The notes under the pieces are model-generated. The model saw nothing but the letters and a program-made list of their open reading frames with translations. It had not been told where the DNA came from and did no database searches. A stretch of DNA of 64,000 bases from JAAXHH01 sp965248395 (GTDB taxonomy: Bacteria > JAAXHH01): NCBI GenBank assembly GCA_965248395.1, contig OZ252103.1, forward strand, positions 1,364,001 to 1,428,000, read 5' to 3'. This document shows positions 1 to 9,052 of the stretch, in pieces (the stretch's first letter is position 1; the number at the start of each line of letters is the position of its first letter). A program made the position numbers and the translations under genes.

Positions 1-1115
1 GGTCCCGTCCTGAGGGAAAGCTGGCATCCCCGCTGCTCAGGGTCCACGGGCGAGATGATGGACAGATCATCTGGGAAACGAGTCCTGAGCAGGTGTACCA
101 GGTACCCGGTCAACCGTTTGCTTTTCGCACGCAGCCGGTCCATGCCCGCCTCGTCGAACAGTTCCAGCGACGCGCGCAGGGCCGCCAGCGGGAGGATGGG
201 CGGATTGCTGAGCTGCCACCCTTCCGCGCCCGGGATCGCCTCGAAACCGGACGGCATCCGGAACCGGGTGGACTTGTCGTGTCCCCACCATCCCGCAAAC
301 CGGGGCAGATCGTCTCTTCGGCCGTGCCTTTCGTGGACGAAGCACCCGCCGACGCAACCGGGTCCACCGTTCAGGTACTTGTAGGAACACCACACGGCGA
401 AGTCGACGTTCCAGTCGTGCAGACGAAGAACCACGTTGCCCATGGCGTGGGCGAGGTCGAATCCCACCACGCACCCCTGCCGATGGCCCGCCCCGGCGAT
501 CCGTTCCATGTCAAAAGCCTGCCCGGTCAGGTAGTTCACCCCGCCCAGGATAACCAGGGCAATGGTTTCGCCCTCTTGCTCGAGCAGATCCTCGATATCC
601 TCGGTACGGATGGTGTCTTCTCCTTTCCGCGGCTGAAGTTCGATCACGCTTTCGCCGGGATCATAGCCGTGCCAGGCCGCCTGGGAAGCGACGGCGTACT
701 GGTCGGAAGGGAAGGCAGAGCCTTCGATCAGGATCCGGTTTCTCTCCGGCGTGGGACGGTAGAAGGAGACCATCATCAGGTGCAGGTTCACCGTGAGGGT
801 GTTCATGGCCACGACTTCGACGGGCAGGGCGCCCGCGAGACGGGCCAACGGGTCCGTCAACGCTTCGTGGTAGGGCATCCACGGGGTATCGCCCTCGAAA
901 TGGCCTTCGACTCCCAGCATGCGCCAGTCATCGAGTTCACGGTCCACGTAGTCCCGGGCGGACTTCGGCTGGAGACCCAGCGAATGGCCGACGAGATAGA
1001 CGGTTTCTTCCCCGCTGTCGCTTATGGGTATGTGAAAGCGGTTTCGATACGCCGTAAGTTCGTCTTCGGCGTCCATCTCGGCGGCGTCCAATCGGTGATC
1101 GAGTCGAGTATCCAT
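1..1115 (-). CDS. kynU: Kynureninase (3' end cut by window edge)
   Basis: PLP-dependent hydrolase that cleaves kynurenine or 3-hydroxykynurenine to anthranilate or 3-hydroxyanthranilate plus alanine. The reading frame from ATG at 1115 runs off the left edge (371 codons seen, most of a ~410-residue enzyme). Family blocks are visible: a HIP segment near residues 28-30, NSLGLQP-like HSLGLQP at 45-50, GVEGHF at 68-73, MNTLTVNLH at 104-112, and the cofactor site SYKYLNGGPG with the PLP lysine at about 246. It starts 31 bp after the ACMSD stop on the same strand, so the two are probably cotranscribed. The Shine-Dalgarno before 1115 is weak. The frame is missing from simple ORF lists only because its stop lies outside the window. 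Confidence 0.93.
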   Translation of the reverse strand, partial: MDTRLDHRLDAAEMDAEDELTAYRNRFHIPISDSGEETVYLVGHSLGLQPKSARDYVDRELDDWRMLGVEGHFEGDTPWMPYHEALTDPLARLAGALPVEVVAMNTLTVNLHLMMVSFYRPTPERNRILIEGSAFPSDQYAVASQAAWHGYDPGESVIELQPRKGEDTIRTEDIEDLLEQEGETIALVILGGVNYLTGQAFDMERIAGAGHRQGCVVGFDLAHAMGNVVLRLHDWNVDFAVWCSYKYLNGGPGCVGGCFVHERHGRRDDLPRFAGWWGHDKSTRFRMPSGFEAIPGAEGWQLSNPPILPLAALRASLELFDEAGMDRLRAKSKRLTGYLVHLLRTRFPDDLSIISPVDPEQRGCQLSLRTG

Positions 1116-1146
1116 GGGGCGAAACGGTCCCGTTTCCAGTGGAGCC

Positions 1147-2256
1147 CTAACTTTCGGCGGAATTGCTTTCCGCGTCTGATTTGACGCTTTCGTCCAGTGT
1201 CGCGTCGCCGGTCCCTTCGAAAAACATGTCTGTTGCCAGGTCCAGCCAGTCGAGGGCGGAGCGGTACAGCAACCGGGACTTGACGTCCATGTCCAGGTGT
1301 TTCATGGATTCGATCATCCTGCCGGGCACCGCTTCGCCCAGGGGAAAGGGGTAGTCCGATCCCAGGGCGATGTGGTCCGCGCCTATCAGGTGGATGAGGT
1401 AGTCCAGTATGCGGCTGTCGTGGACGAGGGAATCCAGGTAAAACCTGCCCAGGTAGGCGCTGGGCTTAACGTCGTTGTCCACCGCGCACAGGTCGGGACG
1501 GATCTCGAAACCATAGTCGATACGCCCGATGGTCGCCGGAAAGGAACCCCCGCCGTGGGCAAAGGCCACGCGCAGCGACGGCAGGCGCTCGAAAACGCCC
1601 CCGAAGATCATCGAACAGATCGCCCGGGAGGTCTCGGCGGGCATGCCCACCAGCCAGGGCAGCCAGTACTTTTCCATGGTCTCCTGCCCCATGATGTCCC
1701 AGGGATGAATGAAGACTGCCGCGCCCAGTTCCGCCGCCGCTTCGAACACCGGAAAAAGGTGGGGCTCGCTCAGGTTGTTCCCGTTGATGTGGGTCCCGAT
1801 TTCTATGCCTGCCAGACCCAGTTCCCGGACGCACCGCTCCATCTCCCGGATGGCCAGGTCGGGTGCCTGCATCGGCACCGTTCCCAGGCCGATGAACCGC
1901 CGGGGCCAGGTGCGGACCACATCGGCGATGTGGTCGTTGAGCATGCGAGACAGATCCAGCGCGTCCTCCGGCTGTGCCCAGTAGCTGAACATGACCGGGA
2001 CGGTGGACAGGACCTGGACCTGCACGCCAACGGTGTCGCATTCCCCGAGTCGGGTTGGCGGGTCCCACGAGTTGGCCTGGATTTCGCGGAACTGCCTGCC
2101 GTCGATCATCATGCGTGCGCAGCCCGGCCTGTAATGATCCAGTTCGACGAATCCGCCGTACCCGTACCTCTTGTGCAGATCAGGCGAATTCTCCGGAAGG
2201 ATATGGGTATGGATGTCGATCTTGGGAATCGGATTGGGTCCGGTGTAATCGCACAT
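1147..2256 (-). CDS. 2-amino-3-carboxymuconate-6-semialdehyde decarboxylase (ACMSD)
   Basis: Zinc amidohydrolase-fold decarboxylase that converts ACMS to 2-aminomuconic semialdehyde, diverting the kynurenine pathway from quinolinate/NAD synthesis towards meta-cleavage catabolism. Expected ligands are present: HTH at residues 16-18, His184 in FIHPWD, His234 in FAHGGG and Asp301 in GSDYPFP. The stretches NSWDP, STVPVMFSYW and KYWLPWLVGMPAET are hallmarks shared with the human and Pseudomonas enzymes. At 369 residues it is about 30 longer than usual, mostly as a C-terminal tail. It lies just upstream of kynureninase. The start ATG lacks a good SD. A promoter with a perfect -35 is 107 nt upstream. 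Confidence 0.93.
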   Translation of the reverse strand: MCDYTGPNPIPKIDIHTHILPENSPDLHKRYGYGGFVELDHYRPGCARMMIDGRQFREIQANSWDPPTRLGECDTVGVQVQVLSTVPVMFSYWAQPEDALDLSRMLNDHIADVVRTWPRRFIGLGTVPMQAPDLAIREMERCVRELGLAGIEIGTHINGNNLSEPHLFPVFEAAAELGAAVFIHPWDIMGQETMEKYWLPWLVGMPAETSRAICSMIFGGVFERLPSLRVAFAHGGGSFPATIGRIDYGFEIRPDLCAVDNDVKPSAYLGRFYLDSLVHDSRILDYLIHLIGADHIALGSDYPFPLGEAVPGRMIESMKHLDMDVKSRLLYRSALDWLDLATDMFFEGTGDATLDESVKSDAESNSAES

Positions 2257-2362
2257 GGTTTATGGAGGGATTTAAGGACCGCGGGACATCGGGACCGCCT
2301 ACCCGATGTGCTCGATGGCGGTACGTTTTTGGAACCAGAAAGGAATCGGTTTATGCAGAATC

Positions 2363-2392
2363 AGGATAACGGATAGTGCGAGATTTTGTCAA
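2363..2392 (-). promoter_or_regulatory. Predicted sigma70-type promoter of the ACMSD-kynU unit
   Basis: On the minus strand TTGACA (2392-2387), an 18-bp spacer and TATCCT (2368-2363) precede the ACMSD start by about 107 nt. The -35 is perfect and the -10 matches 4 of 6. Downstream of the PhyH gene, this is the only candidate found in the 245-bp gap. Confidence 0.45.
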
Positions 2393-2501
2393 GGTTATTG
2401 CAGGGTCATTCTTTACGCTGAAGACGCGTGTTTTCATGGCGCGTATGGCCAAATCGCCGGGGCGTGTCAACACCTCGCAAAACCATGCACTGTGTCGAAG
2501 A

Positions 2502-3443
2502 TCAGGACACCCTTTCGCGGTATGGGGCCAGGTCGATCCCGGGAAAAGCGTGGGAGAGCAGGTCCAGGGTCTGTTCCGTGTAGTACGGGTGTCCGGGCCC
2601 GGGCCAGCCGAAGAGGGACCGGACGCGCGGTGTCGTTTGCGTGACGAAGGGCAGCATATATTCCCGCTCGCCGTAAATGAAGGGATTCGAGAACCGGGTC
2701 CACCGGTCCGCGTCGCTCCGGCACATGGAGAGGGTCCAGAACGCACGTTGCTTTTTCTGATTTTGAAAGGGCTGCGCCGAATGAAGCAGGTAGGAGGAAT
2801 AAAACAGCGCGCTTCCGCGGGGACCCACGGCCGGCGCCGGATCTTCCAGGCCCGCTTTGCGGATATCCCGTACGTGGCTGACGCCGGCCATGTTGTCCGC
2901 TGCGTACCCCTCGGCAAATACATCGGCAGCCCCTGTGTGCGAACCGGGAACGAGCAGCATGGGGGCGCCGTCCTCGGTCACGTCATGAAGGTACACGCCG
3001 GAGTTGACATAGGAAAACCGGCCCGCGTCCGTGGAAGGCGGGAGGACGCAGTTGGTGTTGTGATCGATGTGATAGCCGCTCCAGGCCTGGTCGGGGTATC
3101 GCTTGTCCACCGGTCCCGTCCGCATGAAGAGATGAGCGTTGCAGTAACTGGCCCGGTCGCCCAGAAAACTTTCGAAGAGATCGAGATAGTTGTCGTTTTC
3201 GATGAGCCGGTCGAGGGCCGGGTCGCCAACGGGAAACTGGGATCGACCGACCACCTCGTCCTGCTTGGTGGTGAATCCATCGCCCACGGCACCGATCTTG
3301 CCTTCGTTGAAGTCGTGGAGCCATGACGCGTAGGGTTTTCCGTAGAAAACGCGTTCCATGGCTGCCAGCGCTGCGTCCATTTCTTCTACGCCGAAGACGT
3401 CGGGAACAAGGATGTATCCGTCACGTTGAAACTGTTCCAGCAT
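2502..3443 (-). CDS. Phytanoyl-CoA dioxygenase (PhyH) family protein
   Basis: Fe(II)/2-oxoglutarate-dependent oxygenase, 313 residues, substrate unknown. The iron-binding facial triad can be read as His125-x-Asp127 in YHIDHN and distal His221 in YLLHSAQ; Arg233 is a candidate 2-oxoglutarate anchor. The N-terminal QFQRDGYILVPD block is the family's usual opening. ATG at 3443 follows a purine-rich GGGGGA with suitable spacing. It lies between a sulfatase and the ACMSD-kynU unit, with no overlap to either. It is one of four PhyH paralogues on this strand within 18 kb. The others are only distantly similar by eye, so they are not a recent tandem duplication. Confidence 0.88.
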   Translation of the reverse strand: MLEQFQRDGYILVPDVFGVEEMDAALAAMERVFYGKPYASWLHDFNEGKIGAVGDGFTTKQDEVVGRSQFPVGDPALDRLIENDNYLDLFESFLGDRASYCNAHLFMRTGPVDKRYPDQAWSGYHIDHNTNCVLPPSTDAGRFSYVNSGVYLHDVTEDGAPMLLVPGSHTGAADVFAEGYAADNMAGVSHVRDIRKAGLEDPAPAVGPRGSALFYSSYLLHSAQPFQNQKKQRAFWTLSMCRSDADRWTRFSNPFIYGEREYMLPFVTQTTPRVRSLFGWPGPGHPYYTEQTLDLLSHAFPGIDLAPYRERVS

Positions 3444-3476
3444 GGTTTCCCCCGGAGCAGGTATGGTTAACCGACG

Positions 3477-4886
3477 TCAGACATTACTTATCAGGTCGTC
3501 CCACGGCGGCGCGATGCCGTCGCGCCTGCGCCTGGATATGTTCAGGGCGGGTCCGTCGGGACGGACGCCGTGGCGTATGATCACGTCGAAATAGGGTTCC
3601 CGCGCGGCTTCCAGCATCTCCAGCAGGCGGGTTCGCATATCCGCGGCCATGACAGCATTCGAGTGCGACAGGTCGTTCAGTTCGTAAGGATCCTCCCACA
3701 GGTCGAAGAGCAGTTCGTGGCCGGTCTCGTAGAAGGCGTACTTCCACCTGTCCGTCACCAGTCCGCGCCAGTCGGCATAGTCGTAATGAACCCGCGGGCT
3801 GCCCACCATCTCGAGCAGGACTTCCAGGGGTCCGTCGAAGTCTTCGTCCCGGCAGGCCGGCGAGAAATCGGCGCCCTGCATGTGCGCCGGCACGGGCACG
3901 CCCGCCAGGCCCAGGGTCGTGGGCGCCATGTCCACCAGGCTGAACAGGTCCATCCGCGTGTCCTGGGGCTGGAGGACCCCGGGACCGTGAAAGATCGCGG
4001 GTACCCGTACGGATTCTTCATGGGGGTGCCCCTTGTCCTCGATCTGGTTGTGGCTCCCCATGAAGTCGCCATGGTCCGAAAAATAAACCGTAACCGTGTC
4101 GTCCCGAAATCCTTCGGAATCCCCGATCACGCTGAGCATTCTGCCGATGTTCCAGTCCAGATTTTCGATCATGGAGTAGTACCCTGCCAGACCCTCTCGA
4201 AGGTGAGGCTTGTCGCCGAAATTGGGCCGGGTCTTCAGGGATGCCGGATCGAACCGCATGAAAGCATCCGGCGCTTCGATGGGCCAATGGGGCGGCTCCA
4301 CGCTGAGGACGAGAAAGAGCGGCCGATCTCCGTCGTAGCCCTGCAGGTACTCGATAGCCAGGTCGGTCAACGCGTCGGTCTGGTAGCCCCGCAACCGGGT
4401 CGGATCGACGTCGTTTCCCCGGTAATAAAAGCCCTTTAACGGGGCGTTGTTCATCTCGAACCCGAACCAGTCCTGGAACCCGGCCCGGTGGAACTCGGGT
4501 GTGCGCGGCGCCGCCTCCAGGTCGTAGTATCCCGGGTCGCGCAGCACCTCAGGGGAAATCTGGTCGCGGACCGTCCCGCAGTGCCACTTGCCGAAATAAG
4601 CGGTATGGTAGCCGGCTTCGCGCAGCACGGTAGCGGTGCTTGGCGCCGCGGGCTTGTACACGTCGTGAAACCCCTGCACGGGACCGGCGTGGGCATGGCG
4701 GCCAGAGAATATGGTGCCCCGGGAAGGCGTGCATACCGGACAGTTGGCGTACGCGCGCGAGAAGCCGACTCCCTCAACGGCCATGCGGTCCATGTTGGGC
4801 GTGTGCACATTGGGATCGCCGGCGTGGCTCATGGCCGTCCCGGCGTGCTCGTCGGACAGGATGTAGATGATGTTCGGTTGAGTCAT
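3477..4886 (-). CDS. Type I sulfatase (formylglycine-dependent)
   Basis: Arylsulfatase-family hydrolase of 469 residues. The metal-binding opening NIIYILSDEH lies at residues 5-14. The signature C-T-P-S-R is at 52-56, with Cys52 the residue converted to formylglycine by a sulfatase-maturating enzyme not found in this window. FSDHGDFMGSH supplies further metal and substrate ligands. The frame extends upstream to 5279, but that extension is antisense to the permease and has no sulfatase similarity, so ATG 4886 is chosen. No signal peptide is visible, suggesting a cytoplasmic choline-sulfatase-like enzyme. It starts 9 bp after the stop of the upstream APC permease, so the two probably form an import-plus-desulfation operon. 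Confidence 0.92.
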   Translation of the reverse strand: MTQPNIIYILSDEHAGTAMSHAGDPNVHTPNMDRMAVEGVGFSRAYANCPVCTPSRGTIFSGRHAHAGPVQGFHDVYKPAAPSTATVLREAGYHTAYFGKWHCGTVRDQISPEVLRDPGYYDLEAAPRTPEFHRAGFQDWFGFEMNNAPLKGFYYRGNDVDPTRLRGYQTDALTDLAIEYLQGYDGDRPLFLVLSVEPPHWPIEAPDAFMRFDPASLKTRPNFGDKPHLREGLAGYYSMIENLDWNIGRMLSVIGDSEGFRDDTVTVYFSDHGDFMGSHNQIEDKGHPHEESVRVPAIFHGPGVLQPQDTRMDLFSLVDMAPTTLGLAGVPVPAHMQGADFSPACRDEDFDGPLEVLLEMVGSPRVHYDYADWRGLVTDRWKYAFYETGHELLFDLWEDPYELNDLSHSNAVMAADMRTRLLEMLEAAREPYFDVIIRHGVRPDGPALNISRRRRDGIAPPWDDLISNV

Positions 4887-4894
4887 GGCCTGTC

Positions 4895-6283
4895 TTATTC
4901 TTCCGTCAGACTGGCAGTCGCCTGTTGTCTTTTCCAGTAGAAGTAGAAGGGCAGTCCCACGGCCAGGATCAGGAGTCCTAACAGGGGTCGCGTGTAGTCG
5001 GTGATGAAGGCATTGATCAGGACACCGCCGGAAATGAGGAGGAACAGCACGGGCGTCACGGGGTATCCCCATGCGCGGTACGGACGGGGAAGATCCGGTT
5101 CCTTCTTGCGTAGTATGATGAGGCCGATCACGGCCAGGGTGAGAAATACGTAGGTGTAGAACATTGCAAAGCTGACAATCTGGACGAAGGTTCCGGTTAA
5201 CGCGAAAACCGACGCCCAGATCCCCTGCAGCACAATGGAAACAACGGGTGTGCGGAAGCGGGGATGTACGTACTGGCACGCTCTGAAGAAGATGCCGTGG
5301 TTGGCCATGGCGTGGTAGACCCTGGGCGCTACCATCAACTGGGCATTGACCGTGCCGAAGGTTGTCAGCATGATCGCCGCCGAAATGACCATCGCGCCGG
5401 TAGGTCCGACCAGGACCTGGAGGGTATCGGCGGCCACGCGGCGAGAGGTCTGGAGTTCGTCGAAGGACAGGACCGTCAGGTATACGATGTTGGCCAGGAT
5501 GTAGACCGTGGCCACGATGGCGAGTCCGGTGAGTATGGACCGGGGAATACTCCGTTCCGGGTTTTTAATCTCGCTTGCTACAAAGGTGACAAAAAACCAT
5601 CCATTGTAGGCGAACAGGACACCCAGTATGGCCAGGCTCAGACCTCCCATCAGGGAAGTTCCCGTCTTTTCCTGCACCAACGGCGTCCACGAGACATCCG
5701 CTCCCGTCCCGAGGGTGAACCCCAGCACGATAACGCCAAGGACGGCTCCGACCTTGATGAAGGCGAAGACGTTCTGCAGCCCTCCGCCAACCTTAACACC
5801 CAGGCAGTTGACCCCGGTCAGGAAGAGGATGCAAGCCACGGCCAACCAGCGTTCGGTCCACGGGTCTTCGATAGCGAAGAGTCCGCCAGCGTACCGGGCG
5901 AAGACGGTAGCAACCGCTCCCATGGCGCCGGTGATGATGATAAAGAGAAAGGCCCAGCCGAAGAGAAAGGCGATCAAGTCCGTGTTGTAGGCCCGTCTCA
6001 GGAAGGCGTAGGTGCCCCCGCTCCGCGGTATGGCTGCGCCGAGTTCGGCGTAACAGAGTGCTCCAGCAAGCGTGAGGATACCACCCAAGATCCATACCAG
6101 GAGACTGAGGGATGGAGAACCGACCTGGGACGCCACCGAACTGGGCACCATGAAGATGCCCGATCCGATGATCGCCCCTATGATCAGCGCCGTACCGGTA
6201 TTTGCGCTTAGCGCCCGAAGCAGTTTCGGCTGCCCGGGTGGTGTCTCAAAATCATCGAACCTGGTTTCCGGGTTTAGTGACAT
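4895..6283 (-). CDS. APC-family amino acid permease
   Basis: Inner-membrane amino acid or amine transporter, 462 residues, with about 12 hydrophobic segments. The first membrane helix carries GAIIGSGIF, the APC substrate-binding motif. ATG 6283 is chosen over the longer frame (to 6388) because AGGAG sits 5 nt upstream and the N-terminus then matches the family length. It is followed at 9 bp by the sulfatase, suggesting uptake of a sulfated or amine substrate. The specificity cannot be read from sequence; LAT/YfnA-like members carry neutral or basic amino acids. Confidence 0.9.
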   Translation of the reverse strand: MSLNPETRFDDFETPPGQPKLLRALSANTGTALIIGAIIGSGIFMVPSSVASQVGSPSLSLLVWILGGILTLAGALCYAELGAAIPRSGGTYAFLRRAYNTDLIAFLFGWAFLFIIITGAMGAVATVFARYAGGLFAIEDPWTERWLAVACILFLTGVNCLGVKVGGGLQNVFAFIKVGAVLGVIVLGFTLGTGADVSWTPLVQEKTGTSLMGGLSLAILGVLFAYNGWFFVTFVASEIKNPERSIPRSILTGLAIVATVYILANIVYLTVLSFDELQTSRRVAADTLQVLVGPTGAMVISAAIMLTTFGTVNAQLMVAPRVYHAMANHGIFFRACQYVHPRFRTPVVSIVLQGIWASVFALTGTFVQIVSFAMFYTYVFLTLAVIGLIILRKKEPDLPRPYRAWGYPVTPVLFLLISGGVLINAFITDYTRPLLGLLILAVGLPFYFYWKRQQATASLTEE

Positions 6284-6520
6284 GTAGACTCCTGTACGTA
6301 TGTAGTCTGGATATACATCGCGGGGTGAGCGTTGTTCACGACGGGCCGGTTGAAACAACGCATGCAATGCGATTTCGGAACGCTGCACTTCGATTTACGC
6401 TGAGGGATACCTACTTGAAAGTACAGCGTAACCATCGTTCGTCAACGGGTATCCTGTCCAGTACTCGAAGTTGGACTCAAGACGGGTGGTTCCAGGTTTC
6501 TTCACGTGTCCATGACCGGC

Positions 6521-7516
6521 CTACTCGGGCGCTATGACCGGCGCGGCGGCCAGTGGCGAGGGGACGGGATCGACCCCCTCGAACAGGGTGCCGTGCTCGA
6601 ACCAGGACCGGGGAGCGGCCTGTCCCCACAGGGTCTGCCGCCGGGTGTCCTTCAGGTCCCAATACCGCGTGGGATGATCCGGGTCGACGGTAACGTAATC
6701 TCCCGTGAACAACTCGATCCGGTGGCCGTCCCGGTCAAGCAGGTAGAGGAAGAAGGCGTTAGAAATGCCGTGTCGTCCCGGCCCCCGTTCAAAGGCGTCG
6801 CGGTGCTCCGAACTGGCCAGGCGGTCGCAGAAGTGGATGATGTCCATGGCCGTGGGAACATAAACGCCGACGTGGTGCAGGCGCGGCCCAAGGCCGTTTG
6901 TAAAGGCGATATCGTGGACGCCGCCCCGGCGGTGCAGCCAGGTGGCCCACAGGTCCGAATCCTCGTCCTCGATGTCGGCCACGGTCACTTCCGTCGGCCG
7001 GAAACCCAGGGATTCGACGTAGAAGGCCGTCATCCCGTTGACGTCGTTTGAGAACAGGTTGAAATGGTCGATGCGCTGGATGTGGGCGCCCCGGTACCGG
7101 TGATACTGCTGCAGCAAGAGGTCCCGGCGTTCCATCTCGTGGTAGAACTCCAGGGGGATACCAAAGGGATCTTCAACGTGGAGCGTACGGCCCTGGGCGT
7201 GCCGGTCTACGAAGGCAGTCCGGCATCCGGCCGATTCGTAGAATGCCGCGGCCCGGTCCAGGTCGGAATCCCCTGCGACCTTGAAAGCGATGCGGTACAC
7301 GACCGGTACGTCGGCCCGGGTAAGGATCAGCGAATGATGGTTACGTTCCTCCATCCCCCGCAGGTAGATCGTGTCGCCTGAATCATCCTCGCATACGTAC
7401 CCCAGCAGGTCGACGTAGAAGTCCCTGGCGTAGTCCAGGTCCGTCACGCCCCACTCCGCGTGGCTGCTGCGGACAATGTTGAACGGAGGGGAAGGGTTCG
7501 CATTCGGAACGGGCAC
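6521..7516 (-). CDS. hpaD: Homoprotocatechuate (3,4-dihydroxyphenylacetate) 2,3-dioxygenase, type I extradiol
   Basis: Ring-cleaving dioxygenase of the vicinal-oxygen-chelate (VOC) fold, 331 residues with two repeated modules. Metal ligands can be read as His in RIDHFN (start of module 2), His in LHHVGV and Glu in HRIELFTGDY. The blocks ERGPGRHGISNAF and DGHRIELF match the Mn/Fe homoprotocatechuate dioxygenases of Arthrobacter and Brevibacterium. E. coli HpaD is an unrelated LigB-type enzyme, so the symbol denotes function and gene order. GTG 7516 is the only plausible start, with AGAGG upstream. It ends the hpaG-hpaE-hpaD row, 12 bp after hpaE. Confidence 0.88.
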   Translation of the reverse strand: MPVPNANPSPPFNIVRSSHAEWGVTDLDYARDFYVDLLGYVCEDDSGDTIYLRGMEERNHHSLILTRADVPVVYRIAFKVAGDSDLDRAAAFYESAGCRTAFVDRHAQGRTLHVEDPFGIPLEFYHEMERRDLLLQQYHRYRGAHIQRIDHFNLFSNDVNGMTAFYVESLGFRPTEVTVADIEDEDSDLWATWLHRRGGVHDIAFTNGLGPRLHHVGVYVPTAMDIIHFCDRLASSEHRDAFERGPGRHGISNAFFLYLLDRDGHRIELFTGDYVTVDPDHPTRYWDLKDTRRQTLWGQAAPRSWFEHGTLFEGVDPVPSPLAAAPVIAPE

Positions 7517-7528
7517 GGGTTCGTCCTC

Positions 7529-9052
7529 TCATTGACCCAGTTTTGGCACCGGGTGGTGTTCAAGGGCGATGTCGATGTTTTTCGTTTCCATGTAGAAATC
7601 GAAGCTGTAGTCGCCCCCGTCCCGGCCGATACCGCTCGACTTCATACCGCCGAAGGGCGTCGGAAGATGGCGCACGTTCTCGGAGTTCACCCAGACCATG
7701 CCGGCTTCGAGCCGCTGGGCAAAGGCGTGGGCGCGGGTGACGTCGCTCGTCCACAGGTAGGCGGCCAGGCCGTAATCGACGTCGTTGGCGACGTCCAGCG
7801 CTTCTTCTTCCGTGTCGAAGGGAATGGCGGTCAGAAAGGGACCGAACACCTCTTCCCGGGCGATGCGCATGGACCGGTCGGCGCCGCCGAACAGCGTGGC
7901 TTCGAAGTAGTTTCCGGTCCGGGCCTCATCCGGGCACCCGCCGCCGGCCACCAGCGTGGCGCCTTCCTCCAGCCCCGCGGACACGTAGCCCAGGACCTTC
8001 TCGAGATGCCGGGGGTGAATCATGGGGCCCAGTTCCGTAGCCGGATCGAAGGGGTTGCCCAGGCGGATACGCTTCACCCGTTCGGCGAGCCGTCCGAGAA
8101 ACGTATCATAGATGCTTCGTTCCACCAGCAGGCGGCTGCCCGACGTGCACCGCTCACCGTTGAGGCTGTAGATCATGAACACCGTGGCGTCAAGGGCCCG
8201 GTCCAGGTCCGCGTCGGCGAAGACGACGACCGGGTTCTTCCCGCCCAGTTCGAAGTGCACCCGCTTGAGCGTTTCCGCGCCCTGGCGCATGATGGCGCGG
8301 CCGGTCCGCGTGTCTCCCACGAAGCCGATGGCCTTGATGTCCCGGTGTTCTGTGAGGGCCCGCCCCGTGGTTTCGCCGATGCCGTTGACCACGTTGACCA
8401 CGCCCGGCGGCACGCCCGCCTCGTGTACCAGTTCGGCCAACCGCATGGCCGTGACCGGGCTCCATTCCGCGGGCTTGTGCACCACCGTGCAGCCGGCCGC
8501 CAGCGCGGGCGCCATTTTCCAGGTGCTGAGCATGAAGGGGGTGTTCCAGGGCGTGATGATGCCCACCGGTCCGATGGGTTGCCGAAGGGTGTAATTCAGG
8601 TGTCCGGTTGTCGGCAGCGCCAGGCCGTCACGGGCGCTTTCGGCGCGGTCCGCGAAGAACCGGAAGTTTTCGGCGCCACGCACCGCGGCCTTGGACATGA
8701 AACGGATGGGTTGGCCCGTATCGCAGGTTTCCAGCAAGGCGATCTCTTCGCCGTTTTCCTCAATCAGGTCGGCAACCCGGCGCAGCAGCCGTTTTCTCTC
8801 GTCTCCGCCAGTATCCCGCCAGTCTTCAAACGCGGCCACCGCCGCGCCGGCCGCCGCGTCGATCTCTTCCGTCCCGCCGTTCGCGACGGTGCAAAGTACG
8901 GTATTGTCGATGGGGGTGGCATTCTCGAAGGTGTCGCCACTGGCGGATTGTACGGACGAACCGCCGATGAGATGGCCGATGCCCTGCTCGCGAAACCGGG
9001 CGACGTGGCGTTCCGCCCGCGCCTGGTTCGGATGTTCCTGGATGGCTATGAT
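7529..9052 (-). CDS. hpaE: 5-carboxymethyl-2-hydroxymuconate semialdehyde dehydrogenase, non-ATG start
   Basis: NAD-dependent aldehyde dehydrogenase. Catalytic features include PWNTPFM, the ELGGKNP segment with the general-base Glu, and the nucleophile Cys in NGERCTSGSR. Similarity to HpaE is high along the whole length. The first ATG/GTG/TTG codon in frame is GTG 8839 (436 residues), but conserved aldehyde-dehydrogenase sequence continues upstream (HLIGGSS in place of the usual INGK strand, then a TEEIDAA helix) to about codon 9052. There ATC, followed by ATA, lies 5 or 8 nt after a perfect AAGGAG that overlaps the end of hpaG. I take ATC 9052 (507 residues) as the likely start. A frameshift or base error at the 5' end would be an alternative; the GTG start would delete about 70 residues. 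Confidence 0.85.
   Translation of the reverse strand: MIAIQEHPNQARAERHVARFREQGIGHLIGGSSVQSASGDTFENATPIDNTVLCTVANGGTEEIDAAAGAAVAAFEDWRDTGGDERKRLLRRVADLIEENGEEIALLETCDTGQPIRFMSKAAVRGAENFRFFADRAESARDGLALPTTGHLNYTLRQPIGPVGIITPWNTPFMLSTWKMAPALAAGCTVVHKPAEWSPVTAMRLAELVHEAGVPPGVVNVVNGIGETTGRALTEHRDIKAIGFVGDTRTGRAIMRQGAETLKRVHFELGGKNPVVVFADADLDRALDATVFMIYSLNGERCTSGSRLLVERSIYDTFLGRLAERVKRIRLGNPFDPATELGPMIHPRHLEKVLGYVSAGLEEGATLVAGGGCPDEARTGNYFEATLFGGADRSMRIAREEVFGPFLTAIPFDTEEEALDVANDVDYGLAAYLWTSDVTRAHAFAQRLEAGMVWVNSENVRHLPTPFGGMKSSGIGRDGGDYSFDFYMETKNIDIALEHHPVPKLGQ

Noticed and set aside
93..1184. 363-residue plus-strand open frame at the left edge
   Set aside because: Antisense to the kynureninase frame, which carries the PLP-lysine motif and runs off the edge.
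4887..5279. 131-residue N-terminal extension of the sulfatase
   Set aside because: It overlaps the permease gene in another frame and does not resemble sulfatase sequence; the normal start is ATG 4886.
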